In this document: positions 1 through 9,836 of the stretch, piece by piece
Numbering within the stretch: the stretch's first letter is position 1
Layout: each line of letters starts with the position of its first letter
Origin: Pseudomonadota bacterium
Lineage (GTDB): Bacteria; Pseudomonadota; Gammaproteobacteria; Acidiferrobacterales; UBA6901
DNA: 64,000 nt
Reading direction: 5' to 3'
NCBI GenBank assembly: GCA_021790335.1
Contig: JAJYEE010000009.1
Location: forward strand, 17,876-81,875
Translations under genes and position numbers: made by a program
The notes under the pieces: model-generated
Told to the model about the DNA's origin: nothing
The model's database searches: none
The model's input: the letters and a program-made list of their open reading frames with translations, nothing else

Positions 1-169
1 AACTATCTTGCCGCTTGCTCAACCATGCCGGGTTGGCACAGCGTCCGGGGCGACCGCTATATGATCCGACGGATCGCCGTGCACCAGGACATTACCGGTG
101 ACGAGACGTCGTTCCTCGCGAGGCTGTCCGGATGGATCTAAGATGCACGTCACCGCAGACCGCAACAAG

Positions 170-805
170 TCATTTTCCAATCTGCCGCAGTATTCTGGCA
201 ATGCTCGAATCAATACGCGAATAACAAGTCTGAAAATAGGCGTCGCCGCAACCGAATGGATCAGCAATATAGGGGTTCCCGGGACTGTCCCAGATTCCCA
301 AAAGAGTAATCTGGGCCATTGAACTGCGCACGCGATCGATGCGTCGTAGCCGTTGTGCTTGCCATGGCTCCATGGCAACGAGCAGGTCCCCCGGGCCAAT
401 GTTCAAATCGTCTATGTGCTTGGCTATATGTCCGCTGAGATCGACACCGCGCTGATCCGCGTTGCGAATAGCGTCGGGATTGGCGCACGCGCCGACTTGC
501 GGCTTCAGACCTGCCGAAACAGCCGACATCCGGCGGCCAGTCGCCACTGCCTCAGCATAGGGGCTACGGCAGATGTTTCCCATGCACACAAACACTAGGC
601 GCTCGACGTGCGGCCAATTGATGCGTTCGAATCCCCTGCAGAACCCTATGCGGTACGCCAGCATGTACCGGAAGTGCGTCACCATCGCTCGATTGCGGCC
701 GTGCCGCTGTGCAATCACTTCCTGCCATTTTCGCAACCTTGATTGAAGCGGTGCCATGGCAGCTGCGTATACCTTCGAGGCTAGCGGAATGACCCCTGTA
801 TTCAT
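170..805 (-). CDS. Low-molecular-weight protein tyrosine phosphatase-like protein
   Basis: 211 aa ORF with LMW-PTP signature VFVCMGNICRSPYAEA (CX5R) and a later DPFG motif. Confidence 0.85.
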   Translation of the reverse strand: MNTGVIPLASKVYAAAMAPLQSRLRKWQEVIAQRHGRNRAMVTHFRYMLAYRIGFCRGFERINWPHVERLVFVCMGNICRSPYAEAVATGRRMSAVSAGLKPQVGACANPDAIRNADQRGVDLSGHIAKHIDDLNIGPGDLLVAMEPWQAQRLRRIDRVRSSMAQITLLGIWDSPGNPYIADPFGCGDAYFQTCYSRIDSSIARILRQIGK

Positions 806-1881
806 GAGTTACGCGTCCCGGGACGCAGCAGCGTCTTGCCCCACTCAATCCATGTACTGTACTGCAGGAAGTCCTCCAGTGTCTCCGGAAAGACGAACCG
901 GTCGAGCCGCCGCGGAAAGTCTCTACGCTCCCGATCATTGCACAAACTTACATAGCCGGCATCAGACGTCACGAACGTGGACAACCCAGCATCGCTCAAG
1001 AACTCGATTTCGCGTGTTCCGAAAAGCCCACTCGGAAAATTAAAAACGGGTAAGGGCTCGGCCAGCTCGTGCCGCATGCGCTGCCAGGAACCCGTGATTT
1101 CGCCCCGCGCATGTTCGCTGGACATGCCCGTCAGGATTTGATGGCTCACCGAATGTGGCCCGAAGGAGAAAAGCCCGGTGCGCTCGAGCGATCTGGCGTC
1201 GTCCCAACTCATGGGCGCATATGCGCGTGGCGCACGTTCCGGAATCGCCAACTCCGCGGCATCAGGCAGGGCGTCGAGCACAGCGAGGAGCTCCGGCTGC
1301 GCCATCGCCTTGCAGCGCAAGCGCAGATCTTCAACGGCGGAAAGGCGCTGTGCATCACTACGCAAATCATAGGATAGCGTCTGCGAATCGGTCCGAATCG
1401 TCACAGACGTGCGCGTCGTATGTCTGAACAAATACGCGATCTGGTCGTCCCAGGGCCACAAACTCCCGTCGACAAAGCCCGTAATCAGGAATATCGTTGC
1501 CGGGCAATCGTAGCGCCGGAACAGCGGTGCCGCGATTTCCGCCTGATCATAGGTTCCATCATCGAACGTAAACGCGACACTATGCCCCTTTGGAGGGGCG
1601 TCCCCGTTGAGATCCGCTATTAGCTCCGGGAGTGACACCAGCCGATAATTCTGGCGCCGCAAGCGTTGCAATATTGATTCTATGAACTGTATGGAGTGCC
1701 CATATATGCCCTGGGCTGGATCTTCGATACGGTGCATCATGAAAACCGTTCGCAAGCATCCGGTGAACGGGCTGAAAAATGTGCGCACTCTCGGGTGCGC
1801 GAGCGCGCGGATAACTACCTGCTTCAGAATGTTTTTTGTTCGATGAATCACAGTGGTAACCTGTGCCGCACTGCCGCACAT
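802..1881 (-). CDS. Polysaccharide deacetylase (NodB-like) family protein
   Basis: 359 aa ORF with VAFTFDDGTYDQ...ATIFLITGF NodB motif; start overlaps the LMW-PTP gene region. Confidence 0.85.
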   Translation of the reverse strand: MCGSAAQVTTVIHRTKNILKQVVIRALAHPRVRTFFSPFTGCLRTVFMMHRIEDPAQGIYGHSIQFIESILQRLRRQNYRLVSLPELIADLNGDAPPKGHSVAFTFDDGTYDQAEIAAPLFRRYDCPATIFLITGFVDGSLWPWDDQIAYLFRHTTRTSVTIRTDSQTLSYDLRSDAQRLSAVEDLRLRCKAMAQPELLAVLDALPDAAELAIPERAPRAYAPMSWDDARSLERTGLFSFGPHSVSHQILTGMSSEHARGEITGSWQRMRHELAEPLPVFNFPSGLFGTREIEFLSDAGLSTFVTSDAGYVSLCNDRERRDFPRRLDRFVFPETLEDFLQYSTWIEWGKTLLRPGTRNS

Positions 1882-2208
1882 GCGGCAAGCCCCGCACTGA
1901 TCTGGTCTACGAGAAGAACTTCCCCACTCCGACGATATTTTGTCGCCCTAACGGTCATAGCAGTTGCGTCACCCCAGTGCATGAAAGAGACTTCGGGGCG
2001 AAAGGGAGACGGGTAGAGCTCGCGATAGTTTTTTTGGCGGCTCGACCCTGCGCCTAACGTGACCCGCCGGGCTGACTCGCACCCCGGATTGCTTCCTTGT
2101 AAAAAGAGTGCACACCAAACAGGCCGAAGGCAGACACCCGCCTTCAGGCACTTTCAGCACCGGCACCCGCCCCCTTCCACCTTTCAGTGTAATCCGACAG
2201 GAGGGGGC

Positions 2209-3431
2209 ATGGAACTGGTGGCACTGTACAAGCGGGTGATTGGCCTCGACGTGCATCAGGCACGGATCACGGCCTGTGCGCTGATCGAGGAGACGGACGG
2301 AACGATGCGTATCGAGCAGCGGCAGTTTGGCGCCTTCAGGCGGGACCGCCGGGCGCTGGCCGAATGGGCGGCGGCGCTGCGTCCGGATGAAGTGGTCATG
2401 GAGAATACGGGCATTTACTGGAAGAGCCCGTATGCGGCGCTGGAGGCGGCAGGCATCCGGGCCAAGGTGGTAAATGCGCGACACGTGAAGAACGTGCCCG
2501 GACGCAAGACCGATGTCGGCGATGCTCAGTAGCTCGCAACACTCGCGTGGGCAGGTCTGCTGCGGGGCTCGTTCGTGCCCCCCGACGAAGCTGCGGGAGT
2601 TGCGCCTCATTGCCCGCCAACGGCAGAAGCTCATCGGGCAGCTCGCTGCCGAGAAGAACCGCCTGCACAAAGTGCTGACCGATCCCGGGATCCGTTTGGG
2701 GGTGGTGGTCTCCGACCTGCACGGCCAGTCAGAGCGCGTCATGGTGAAGGCGATCGTTGCCGGGCAACCACCCCCACGAGGTGCTCACACTGGCCAGCCG
2801 AAGACTCAAGGCCTCCCGCGAGGAACTCTTCGATGCCCTGCAGGGCGACTTGACCCCCAGCCACCGTTTTGTCCTGGAGGAGCTCATGCGGCACATCGAG
2901 GGGATCGAGGCCCGTATCGCGCGCTTCGATGCCCGGTTGCTCGCTGAACTGGAAACCGAGCGCCATACCCTGGCGCTGTTGCAAACCCTCCCCGGTGTCG
3001 ATCTCATCGGGGTCGCCCTGCTGCTGGTCGAGATCGGCACCGACATGGACGCCTTTGGCAGCGCCGATCGCCTCGCTTCCTGGGTCGGGCTGTGCCCCGG
3101 CAATAACGAATCCGCCGGCAAGCGCAAATCCGGGCGGGTACGTAAGGGCAATCCCCATGTCCGACGGCTCCTCTGCGAGTTCGCCCATGCCGCCCGCCGC
3201 GCCCGGTCGGTGCTCAAGTCGAAGTTCCAGGCGCTCCTTGCGCGACGCGGCCATAAACGCGCCATCGTCGCCATCGCCCACAAGCTCCTGCGCACGATCT
3301 TCTTCATGCTGAAGCGTGGCGAGCCCTACCGGGACCCGGCCACCGACTATGAAGCGCTTTCCGTACAACGCAACGCGCCGCGCTGGATCAAAGCCCTGAC
3401 CAAGTTCGGCTTCATCCCAGCCAGCGCCTGA
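2209..3431 (+). pseudogene. IS110-family transposase, broken by an in-frame TAG at 2530-2532 and a frameshift near 2766
   Basis: ORFs 2059-2532, 2513-2947 and 2757-3431 read as one IS110 transposase only if the TAG and a +1 shift in a C run are repaired; RBS-like aggaggggg precedes ATG at 2209. Confidence 0.85.
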
Positions 3432-3511
3432 GCAGGGACAAGGTTGTCCGGCCGATGACCTTCGGCTGGTCAGGGGTGCGTTCGCCTTGAACATGGGTTC
3501 TTTCACGCTAA
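2561..3511. repeat. 951-bp direct repeat, copy A (partner 12000-12950)
   Basis: Appears base-for-base identical to 12000-12950 by eye, constant offset 9439. Confidence 0.9.
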
Positions 3512-3568
3512 AAAAATAAGCATAGCCGATCCAAACGACGTGGTCATCCAGCCTACACCCGGAAAGTT

Positions 3569-3874
3569 TCATAGCGGCATCCCTTCGTGCCACCCTATCT
3601 CTGATACCCACTTTGGATTGTCACCGATCTGGCACAATTGCTTGTGCACACGCCCTTGCGGTTTCCTCCCTTTTTGCAGCGGCCTTCTGGTGGCACCCGC
3701 ACACTTGGCATAACTCCACACCAGTTCGTCTGGGTTGAGGTCTGGCATATAGCCTTTCAGAAAGTGTGCCATCAGACGGCCCTTTGTGCTGGCCACATGC
3801 TCTTTGACCATCGCCTTCTTGTGTGCGTGCAGCGCATCAACCACCCGGTGCCGCTGCTTCCTGCGGCGATACAT
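3569..3874 (-). pseudogene. IS630-family transposase C-terminal relic (DDE_3-like)
   Basis: ...VKEHVASTKGRLMAHFLKGYMPDLNPDELVWSYAKCAGATRRPLQKGRK, typical IS630 PDLNPDELVW motif; N-terminus absent. Confidence 0.8.
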
Positions 3875-3995
3875 CAGTTGCTTGCGCAGCTCGACAAACT
3901 ATTCGCCCGTGAGCGCTGCCTTAATTGAGGCTCGGTCGTCAAATCGACGACGCCATAGATTGTCAGCATGATGCGGCCCGATACTGACGGCAAAA

Positions 3996-4170
3996 CTATT
4001 GTTCGAACGCTGCCTGTGAGAGATAGGCGAACTTCAACCGGCGCCGTTGACGGTTGCAGAAGATCTCGATGTACTCTGCAATCTCATGCATCACCCGAGC
4101 GCGGGTCTCATGGCACCGGCGGCGCACCAGTTCGTTCTTGACGTTTCCCCAGAAGCCATCCCCAGAGTAC
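3996..4170 (-). pseudogene. IS3-family OrfB transposase C-terminal relic
   Basis: Minus strand translates to DGFWGNVKNELVRRRCHETRARVMHEIAEYIEIFCNRQRRRLKFAYLSQAAFEQ*, matching the IS3 OrfB tail pattern. Confidence 0.75.
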
Positions 4171-4261
4171 GTTGTGCCCTATCGAAATCTCGAAAACATT
4201 CCGCTGCCCAGGTACTGAATTGATGCGCCAACGTTGCCCCGACACAGGGACACCGTCAAAC

Positions 4262-5746
4262 TCAAGATCCGTCAGCCCCAGAAAAAATCGCCATGACCGC
4301 CCTGGGGTTCCGGATTAATGCCACAACCCGGGCACGTTCCTCTGGATCGAAAACCGGAAGTACCAGCAACAGACCAACGAATAACAGCATCTCCATCGCA
4401 TGCACGGTAATCGCCCAGGCGAGATACTTCGGCACGAAAAGCGACAGCAAGTAGATCGCCATCGCCAGACCGGATATCTTAACGACCTTCCCCCACCGTA
4501 AACCCATGTCATAGGACGATTGCGACACGCTATAGATCCACGCGAACCTCGCCGCAAAGCCGATCAGCGTCGCAACTGCCGCCCCGATCGCCCCGAAACG
4601 CGGTATCAGGATCATATACCCGAGAGCGGCCACCATCGCGGCTGCAATGGTCGAATAGAACCCATGCATCGTCTTGTTGTGAAGCAGCAGGCCGACATTC
4701 GAAAAGGAAGTCCAGGCCTGAAACACGTACGCGGTGACAATCATCGGCACCACCTGATAAGCGTCCCAAAAGCGGTAGTTGGACATGACCCGCAATACGT
4801 CCTGAGCAAACACCGCAATGCCCAGAGCGCCGAAGATCAGCATCACGCTGACAACAACAAACGTCTTATTGAAAACGGCTTGTGGATCCGTGCTTTTCAG
4901 AACGACATAGCGCTGACTATCCCAGATTGCGCCGAACGGGGCCCAACCCACGGCAAGCAGCATATAACCGAACCGGTACCCCAGGCTGTAGATGCCAACC
5001 TCCGAGATATTGGCGAAATGCCGAAGGAAATACCGGTCGCTGCTGGTGAAGAAAAACGTGGCTACGGCCGAAAGGACCAGCGGCCAACTGAACGCCGCCA
5101 GCTCGCGGGCCTTACTGCCCGAAAACCGCAGCCCGATTCTCGACATGGTATAGCCCGCCAACACGATAAACATAATGGTTCCGGAGAGCAGGGCGCTGTA
5201 AATGACACCGGTCACCCGTAGGTGCTCGATCACGACGAAATAGATGTTGAAACTCAGCTGCAGCACAAGCCGCAGCGTGCTGAGCGCCACGAATGACCAC
5301 GGACGTTGCTCCGCACGCAGACTGATGAAGGCGAGCTCCACCAGTGCCGATAGCGGTAGCGTGATGCCGTACAGGCGCATCTCGCCGGCACGCTTGGTAC
5401 TGCCGAACACCAGTAGCGAAAGATCCCTGCCGAAGCCCATCAGCAACAACAGCCCGCACAGCGTCAGACCCGCTACCATAATCAGGGCCGTAGATATTAC
5501 CTCGTTCTTGTCTTTGGTTTCGGAGTAGCTCGCGTGATATCGAAATATTGCCTCCCCTACCCGCAGACCAAATACAACCGCGAACAGGTCGACCGTCGTG
5601 GACAGCAGTTCGATCACGCCATAGTCGGACGGATTCAGATGGCGCGTATAGATCGGCAACATGACTATGCTCGCCACGTTGCGCAATAGGGTGCCAACAG
5701 TGTAGATCGCCGTATGCCTGACCAGCGTTTGCGTTTCGCGTTTCAC
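4262..5746 (-). CDS. Oligosaccharide flippase (Wzx-like, MOP superfamily)
   Basis: 494 aa multi-TM protein, TLLRNVASIVMLPIYTRHLNPSDYGVIELL N-terminus typical of Wzx/RfbX. Confidence 0.85.
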   Translation of the reverse strand: MKRETQTLVRHTAIYTVGTLLRNVASIVMLPIYTRHLNPSDYGVIELLSTTVDLFAVVFGLRVGEAIFRYHASYSETKDKNEVISTALIMVAGLTLCGLLLLMGFGRDLSLLVFGSTKRAGEMRLYGITLPLSALVELAFISLRAEQRPWSFVALSTLRLVLQLSFNIYFVVIEHLRVTGVIYSALLSGTIMFIVLAGYTMSRIGLRFSGSKARELAAFSWPLVLSAVATFFFTSSDRYFLRHFANISEVGIYSLGYRFGYMLLAVGWAPFGAIWDSQRYVVLKSTDPQAVFNKTFVVVSVMLIFGALGIAVFAQDVLRVMSNYRFWDAYQVVPMIVTAYVFQAWTSFSNVGLLLHNKTMHGFYSTIAAAMVAALGYMILIPRFGAIGAAVATLIGFAARFAWIYSVSQSSYDMGLRWGKVVKISGLAMAIYLLSLFVPKYLAWAITVHAMEMLLFVGLLLVLPVFDPEERARVVALIRNPRAVMAIFSGADGS

Positions 5747-5788
5747 AGCGTTCTCAATCAGGCATGGCGGCGGGCGCGAGACAGCCGG

Positions 5789-7195
5789 TCATGGGTTGGC
5801 GCTGGGCGGTCGGTCATTCCTCAACGCACGGCGATAGACCTGCTCCATCCGGCGTGCATACTCGTCCATATTGTATCTGCCGAGCACCTTGCGGCGTCCC
5901 AGCTCACCCATCTCGCGGCGCAGCCGTTCATCACCGAGTAAAGTCGAAATGGCTCGCGCCAGGGCGGGTGTGTCCGTCGGGTCCACGATCAGTCCGTCCT
6001 TCCCATCGTCGATGATTTCGCGCGGCGCGCCGAGATTCGACGCCACCACGGGAATTCCGCAGGCCATCGCTTCCGTAATCACCAGACCGAACGGTTCTGG
6101 GCTGATTGACGCATGAACGACCACGTCCATGATTCCGTACAGTTCGACGACTTTGTCGATGTAACCCGTAAAAATGAACCTGTCCGACAGGCCCTGTTGC
6201 CGAACGAGATCATGCAATTCGGCCCACAGTGTCTGGTCTCCGTCCGAAACGTCCCCCACTACAAGAGCGACCGCGTCCGGCATGCCCCTCAGCACCTCGC
6301 TTGCTGCCAGTACGAACTCACGGTGACCCTTCCATCTGACAATCCGTCCAAATATTCCGAAGACCCGTTGTGCCGACCCCAGGCCATACCGAGCCCTGAC
6401 CGACCGCACGATGCCGGAATCAATAGTCATTGGTTCGGCAGGGTTGGGAATGAATTCGATCATCCGTTCCGGAACTCCCTTGCTCACCAGATCTTCTTTG
6501 ATGTGGGAGGATACCGCCACGAAACCATGCGCCCTGCGCGCGAGAAAGCGCTGCAGGAATCCGTGCTGGGCGGGGCCGTGGGCATGAACCACGAAGCAGC
6601 GCCCCAGCGCCCAGGCTACCAGCGCCGCCTCGACGTTATATAGTTCGTTGTTCAAATGAATCACATCTATCTTTCCGCGAACTATGCGCAAGCCGAGTCG
6701 CCATGCGTACACAGTATTCATCGCCACCGAAATCAAAGAAATCCCATACATGACCGGGCGCGTGATGAGGTTGGACATGGGCATTCGGCGGAGCCAACGC
6801 GTTATCCGGGCATGATCCTCATAACTGAGAGGATGCCTGACCACATCGACCTTCCCCCAATTCCCGAAATGGCTGCGCAGTATCGCTGTGTCCATCTCGC
6901 TTATCACTTGGCATTCGACCTTGGAAGCGTCGAGCGCCCGCACCAAGCGGGAGGCCACGATGATGGATCCGCCAAAAGCGGTCGCCTGATCAACGATCAG
7001 AACCCGGATTTTGTGTTCTTTCACTGCCCTGTTCCCAGCGCCGGTACGCATACGTTCTTCCACGACGGCCTCTGCCGGTTGCGGTGTGCCATCGATCGTC
7101 GCTCGCCGCAGCGTCGGATCCATAACCGCTTCGACCCAGCCACCGGTCCGAATGCGACGCCAGCCAGCCGCCCACCATTTGATATGAATTTGCAA
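5789..7195 (-). CDS. Glycosyltransferase family 4 (start possibly ~7051)
   Basis: HAHGPAQHGFL, GRIVRWKGHREFV, EPFGLVITEAMACGIPVVASNLGAPREIIDDGKDGLIV GT4 motifs. Confidence 0.88.
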   Translation of the reverse strand: MQIHIKWWAAGWRRIRTGGWVEAVMDPTLRRATIDGTPQPAEAVVEERMRTGAGNRAVKEHKIRVLIVDQATAFGGSIIVASRLVRALDASKVECQVISEMDTAILRSHFGNWGKVDVVRHPLSYEDHARITRWLRRMPMSNLITRPVMYGISLISVAMNTVYAWRLGLRIVRGKIDVIHLNNELYNVEAALVAWALGRCFVVHAHGPAQHGFLQRFLARRAHGFVAVSSHIKEDLVSKGVPERMIEFIPNPAEPMTIDSGIVRSVRARYGLGSAQRVFGIFGRIVRWKGHREFVLAASEVLRGMPDAVALVVGDVSDGDQTLWAELHDLVRQQGLSDRFIFTGYIDKVVELYGIMDVVVHASISPEPFGLVITEAMACGIPVVASNLGAPREIIDDGKDGLIVDPTDTPALARAISTLLGDERLRREMGELGRRKVLGRYNMDEYARRMEQVYRRALRNDRPPSANP

Positions 7196-7324
7196 TTTCC
7201 GACCCGTTTTCCCGCCAAAACGCTCCTAACGTCGTTGCGGGCCAATGCCGCCCCTAACATTCACGACAGCCGAATTCCGCCGGACCGCGGCTGGCAGCTG
7301 TCGCCTGAGCCAAAGCAGAAGATG

Positions 7325-8440
7325 TCAGGGCAAATATTTGACAATTGACGGCCCCAATCTGTTCGCGACACAGACAGGCAGACGTCGCCAAGCGGCGATT
7401 GCCAGCCGGTACCGGGGGTTGTCGGGAGTAAGCTGCGGCATCTCGCGGTTTTCGGCCAGCCAGTAGTGCCAGTAGAGCTGCTGTTCCGAAGCTCCCCACT
7501 GTTTCTTGAATCGGTAGGTGCCGCTGCCGACGGAGCTTCTCCCGAAATCGAATATACGATATCCGTTTTCAATGGCCATCTTGAGCGTTTCGGCGTACAG
7601 CAGCATGTTGACGCCCAGCGAATTATACTCCCGCAGGGACGACGCCCAAGGTATTTCGAGGCAATCCCGGAATCCAAGCAAGAATCCAGCCGCAACCGGC
7701 CGCCGCTTGTGCCGAACCAGCACGATCGACGCATCTCCCGGGAGGGCGCGCAGGATCGCTTCGAAAAGAGAACGTGGATACACCGGCGTTCCAAGGTCCC
7801 GCATGTTGCGCGCGAACACTGCATAGAACTCGGACAGCAACTCCGCCCCGCCGCGCAGCACCTCGGCACCTTCTTTCTGCGGCCGTCGTATTTGCGCACG
7901 CAGTTTCCCGCCGAGCGCCCCCCAGAGATGATCATAAGTCCCGGGCAACGGCAACTGCATGACCACTTTGTCTGTCCGCACCTGCCAACCTTCATGCACA
8001 GCCGTATCACGGAATTCCACATGATCGCACCCGATCCGCCGAGCTTCTGCGGCGGCCGCCAACATCAACTCCCGCGCAAGCGACTCAGACCGCGCCAGTG
8101 CGCCGCCGTAATTGAAGTACGGCATCGAGACCAAATAGTCTCCGAACAAGCGGCTGCGTAGCCGCACCAACGGCAATACGCCCGACAGTCCCGTGGCGTC
8201 ACGGGTGGCGAGGCGGATGATTTCATGGCCGAATACATCATGAATCACTCCATGCCAGACCGACCGATGGTACAAGGTCGACTGCGGGTGATGCTCTACA
8301 AACGTGTCCCACTCGGCCACGGATCGAGCTTCAAGCGGCGCGACTTCGACACCTTCCTGCAGCCCGCCCGCGTCATGACAATCGGCGCGCGCTTCCGCCG
8401 CGCGGGTCTCCTGTTTGGCGTCAAAACCAATCGTGTTCAT
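7325..8440 (-). CDS. FemAB-like GNAT protein, XrtA/PEP-CTERM system-associated type
   Basis: 371 aa; HPQSTLYHRSVWHGVIHDVFGHE... and C-terminal FDFGRSSVGSGTYRFKKQWGA. Confidence 0.8.
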   Translation of the reverse strand: MNTIGFDAKQETRAAEARADCHDAGGLQEGVEVAPLEARSVAEWDTFVEHHPQSTLYHRSVWHGVIHDVFGHEIIRLATRDATGLSGVLPLVRLRSRLFGDYLVSMPYFNYGGALARSESLARELMLAAAAEARRIGCDHVEFRDTAVHEGWQVRTDKVVMQLPLPGTYDHLWGALGGKLRAQIRRPQKEGAEVLRGGAELLSEFYAVFARNMRDLGTPVYPRSLFEAILRALPGDASIVLVRHKRRPVAAGFLLGFRDCLEIPWASSLREYNSLGVNMLLYAETLKMAIENGYRIFDFGRSSVGSGTYRFKKQWGASEQQLYWHYWLAENREMPQLTPDNPRYRLAIAAWRRLPVCVANRLGPSIVKYLP

Positions 8441-8601
8441 CTTCCCGGGTTTGTCCCGTCCTGCGACGCAGAAGTCTTGTCAAATAGACCGGATGTCAGG
8501 TCATTCAGCTTATTGCCACGGACTAACATGCGGTGTCTCACGGACTGCCATACCTTTCCATGCCGTTGCAGCTGGCACACCGTCCTGCCACCTCATTCTA
8601 T

Positions 8602-9597
8602 TTACTCACGCGGTCGGGGCGTAGCCACGCCGCGGCTATCTTGGGCTCCGGGTCCCACGATCGGCCACAGACCGATCTCACCGAGGCTGTCGCATACCGT
8701 TCCGAACCGGAATTCCCCCAGCAGCCGGCATAGCATCGATTCGCATTTCGCGAGATTGTTATAGTGGCGGAAACGCGACAGCCGGCTTGCGCGAATTCGC
8801 GGCTGACCAGGATCGATCTCCCACGGATGCAGGTAGAAAATGAACGGAATTCCCTCGTTGCGGTTGATGCTTGCCAGTGCCATGCGTGTAACCGTATAAG
8901 GGAAAAGCCGGAAATACCCTCCGCCCGAAACGGGCAAGCGCGCAAATCCGAGATTCTTGGTGCTGAGCGGGAACTCCAGAATGCTGGCACCACCGGTACC
9001 ACTCATCCAGTGCGGTTTGCGGGCAGCGCCAGGAATCCCGTAGCGGTCGTGACGAATCGGAAATATGCTCGAATCATACTGGAAACCTAGTTCCACCAGG
9101 ATGTCGATTGCCCATAGAGATCGCGCCGTAATCGAGTAGCTGGCAGCACGGTATCCGTTCACTGGTGTCTGGATTATGTCTTCGAGCAGCGCCTTCGCGG
9201 TCTTTGTTTCGTCGTGGAATTCGCGCGGTGTCTGCTCGTATACCAGCTTATGGGTGAGTCCGTGGCAGGCAATTTCATGCCCGGCGTTTGCAATTTCGCG
9301 CACGAGATCCGGATAGCGGCTGGCGACCCATCCCAGTACGAAAAACGTTGCCCGGACTTCGTAGCGTCCCAGCAATTCGATCAGCCTGCGGGTATTATTC
9401 TCGACGCGGCACTCGTAGCGATCCCAGTGCGCACGGTCAATGACCCTGGCGAAAGCCGAGACATGGAAGTAATCCTCTACGTCCACTGTCATGGCGTTCG
9501 TGATCAATGCCGCACCGGTGCCGGCAGCGCCTCGCGCCGCGGTTTCTTCCGATTTACTCAGCAGGTCGGCCATTCGCACGCACTCACTGGACGCCAA
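8602..9597 (-). CDS. XrtA-system-type polysaccharide deacetylase (DUF3473-like C-terminus)
   Basis: NAMTVDVEDYFHVSAF...RATFFVLGWVA...GHEIACHGLTHKLVY...GYRAASYSIT. Confidence 0.85.
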   Translation of the reverse strand: MASSECVRMADLLSKSEETAARGAAGTGAALITNAMTVDVEDYFHVSAFARVIDRAHWDRYECRVENNTRRLIELLGRYEVRATFFVLGWVASRYPDLVREIANAGHEIACHGLTHKLVYEQTPREFHDETKTAKALLEDIIQTPVNGYRAASYSITARSLWAIDILVELGFQYDSSIFPIRHDRYGIPGAARKPHWMSGTGGASILEFPLSTKNLGFARLPVSGGGYFRLFPYTVTRMALASINRNEGIPFIFYLHPWEIDPGQPRIRASRLSRFRHYNNLAKCESMLCRLLGEFRFGTVCDSLGEIGLWPIVGPGAQDSRGVATPRPRE

Positions 9598-9836
9598 TTT
9601 TTGTCAATCCCCATAACTACGGACGGAGAGCGCTGTCGCAGGCTCTCCTTAGGGGCGTAACCCTGGAAACCTGCTGCCCAGACACGCTACCGCCTGCAAA
9701 GCCACGCTCCGCATCTAAACCGCCCGGCTAGAAACCGCCTACTTCCGGCATAACGGCCGGTCACGCGCTACACTTCGGCGCTGGCGCGATCCGACACCGT
9801 AACCACACCGCGCGACCGGAGTTCGTGCGGATGCCT

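Larger units (their letters stand above)
2055..3511 (+). mobile_element. IS110-family insertion sequence, copy 1 (decayed). Left boundary inferred; right boundary inferred from where copies 1 and 2 stop matching
   Basis: IS110-type transposase (GLDVHQARITACAL...DEVVMENTGIYW...ARHVKNVPGRKTDVGDAQ; LPGVDLIGVALLLVEIG...WVGLCPGNNESAGKRKSG). Confidence 0.75.

Noticed and set aside
9640-9750. c-di-GMP-I riboswitch-like fragments (GCAAAGCC...CTAAACC) in the gap before the deacetylase
   Set aside because: On the strand opposite the genes, no GAAA tetraloop hairpin or complete GEMM scaffold could be traced
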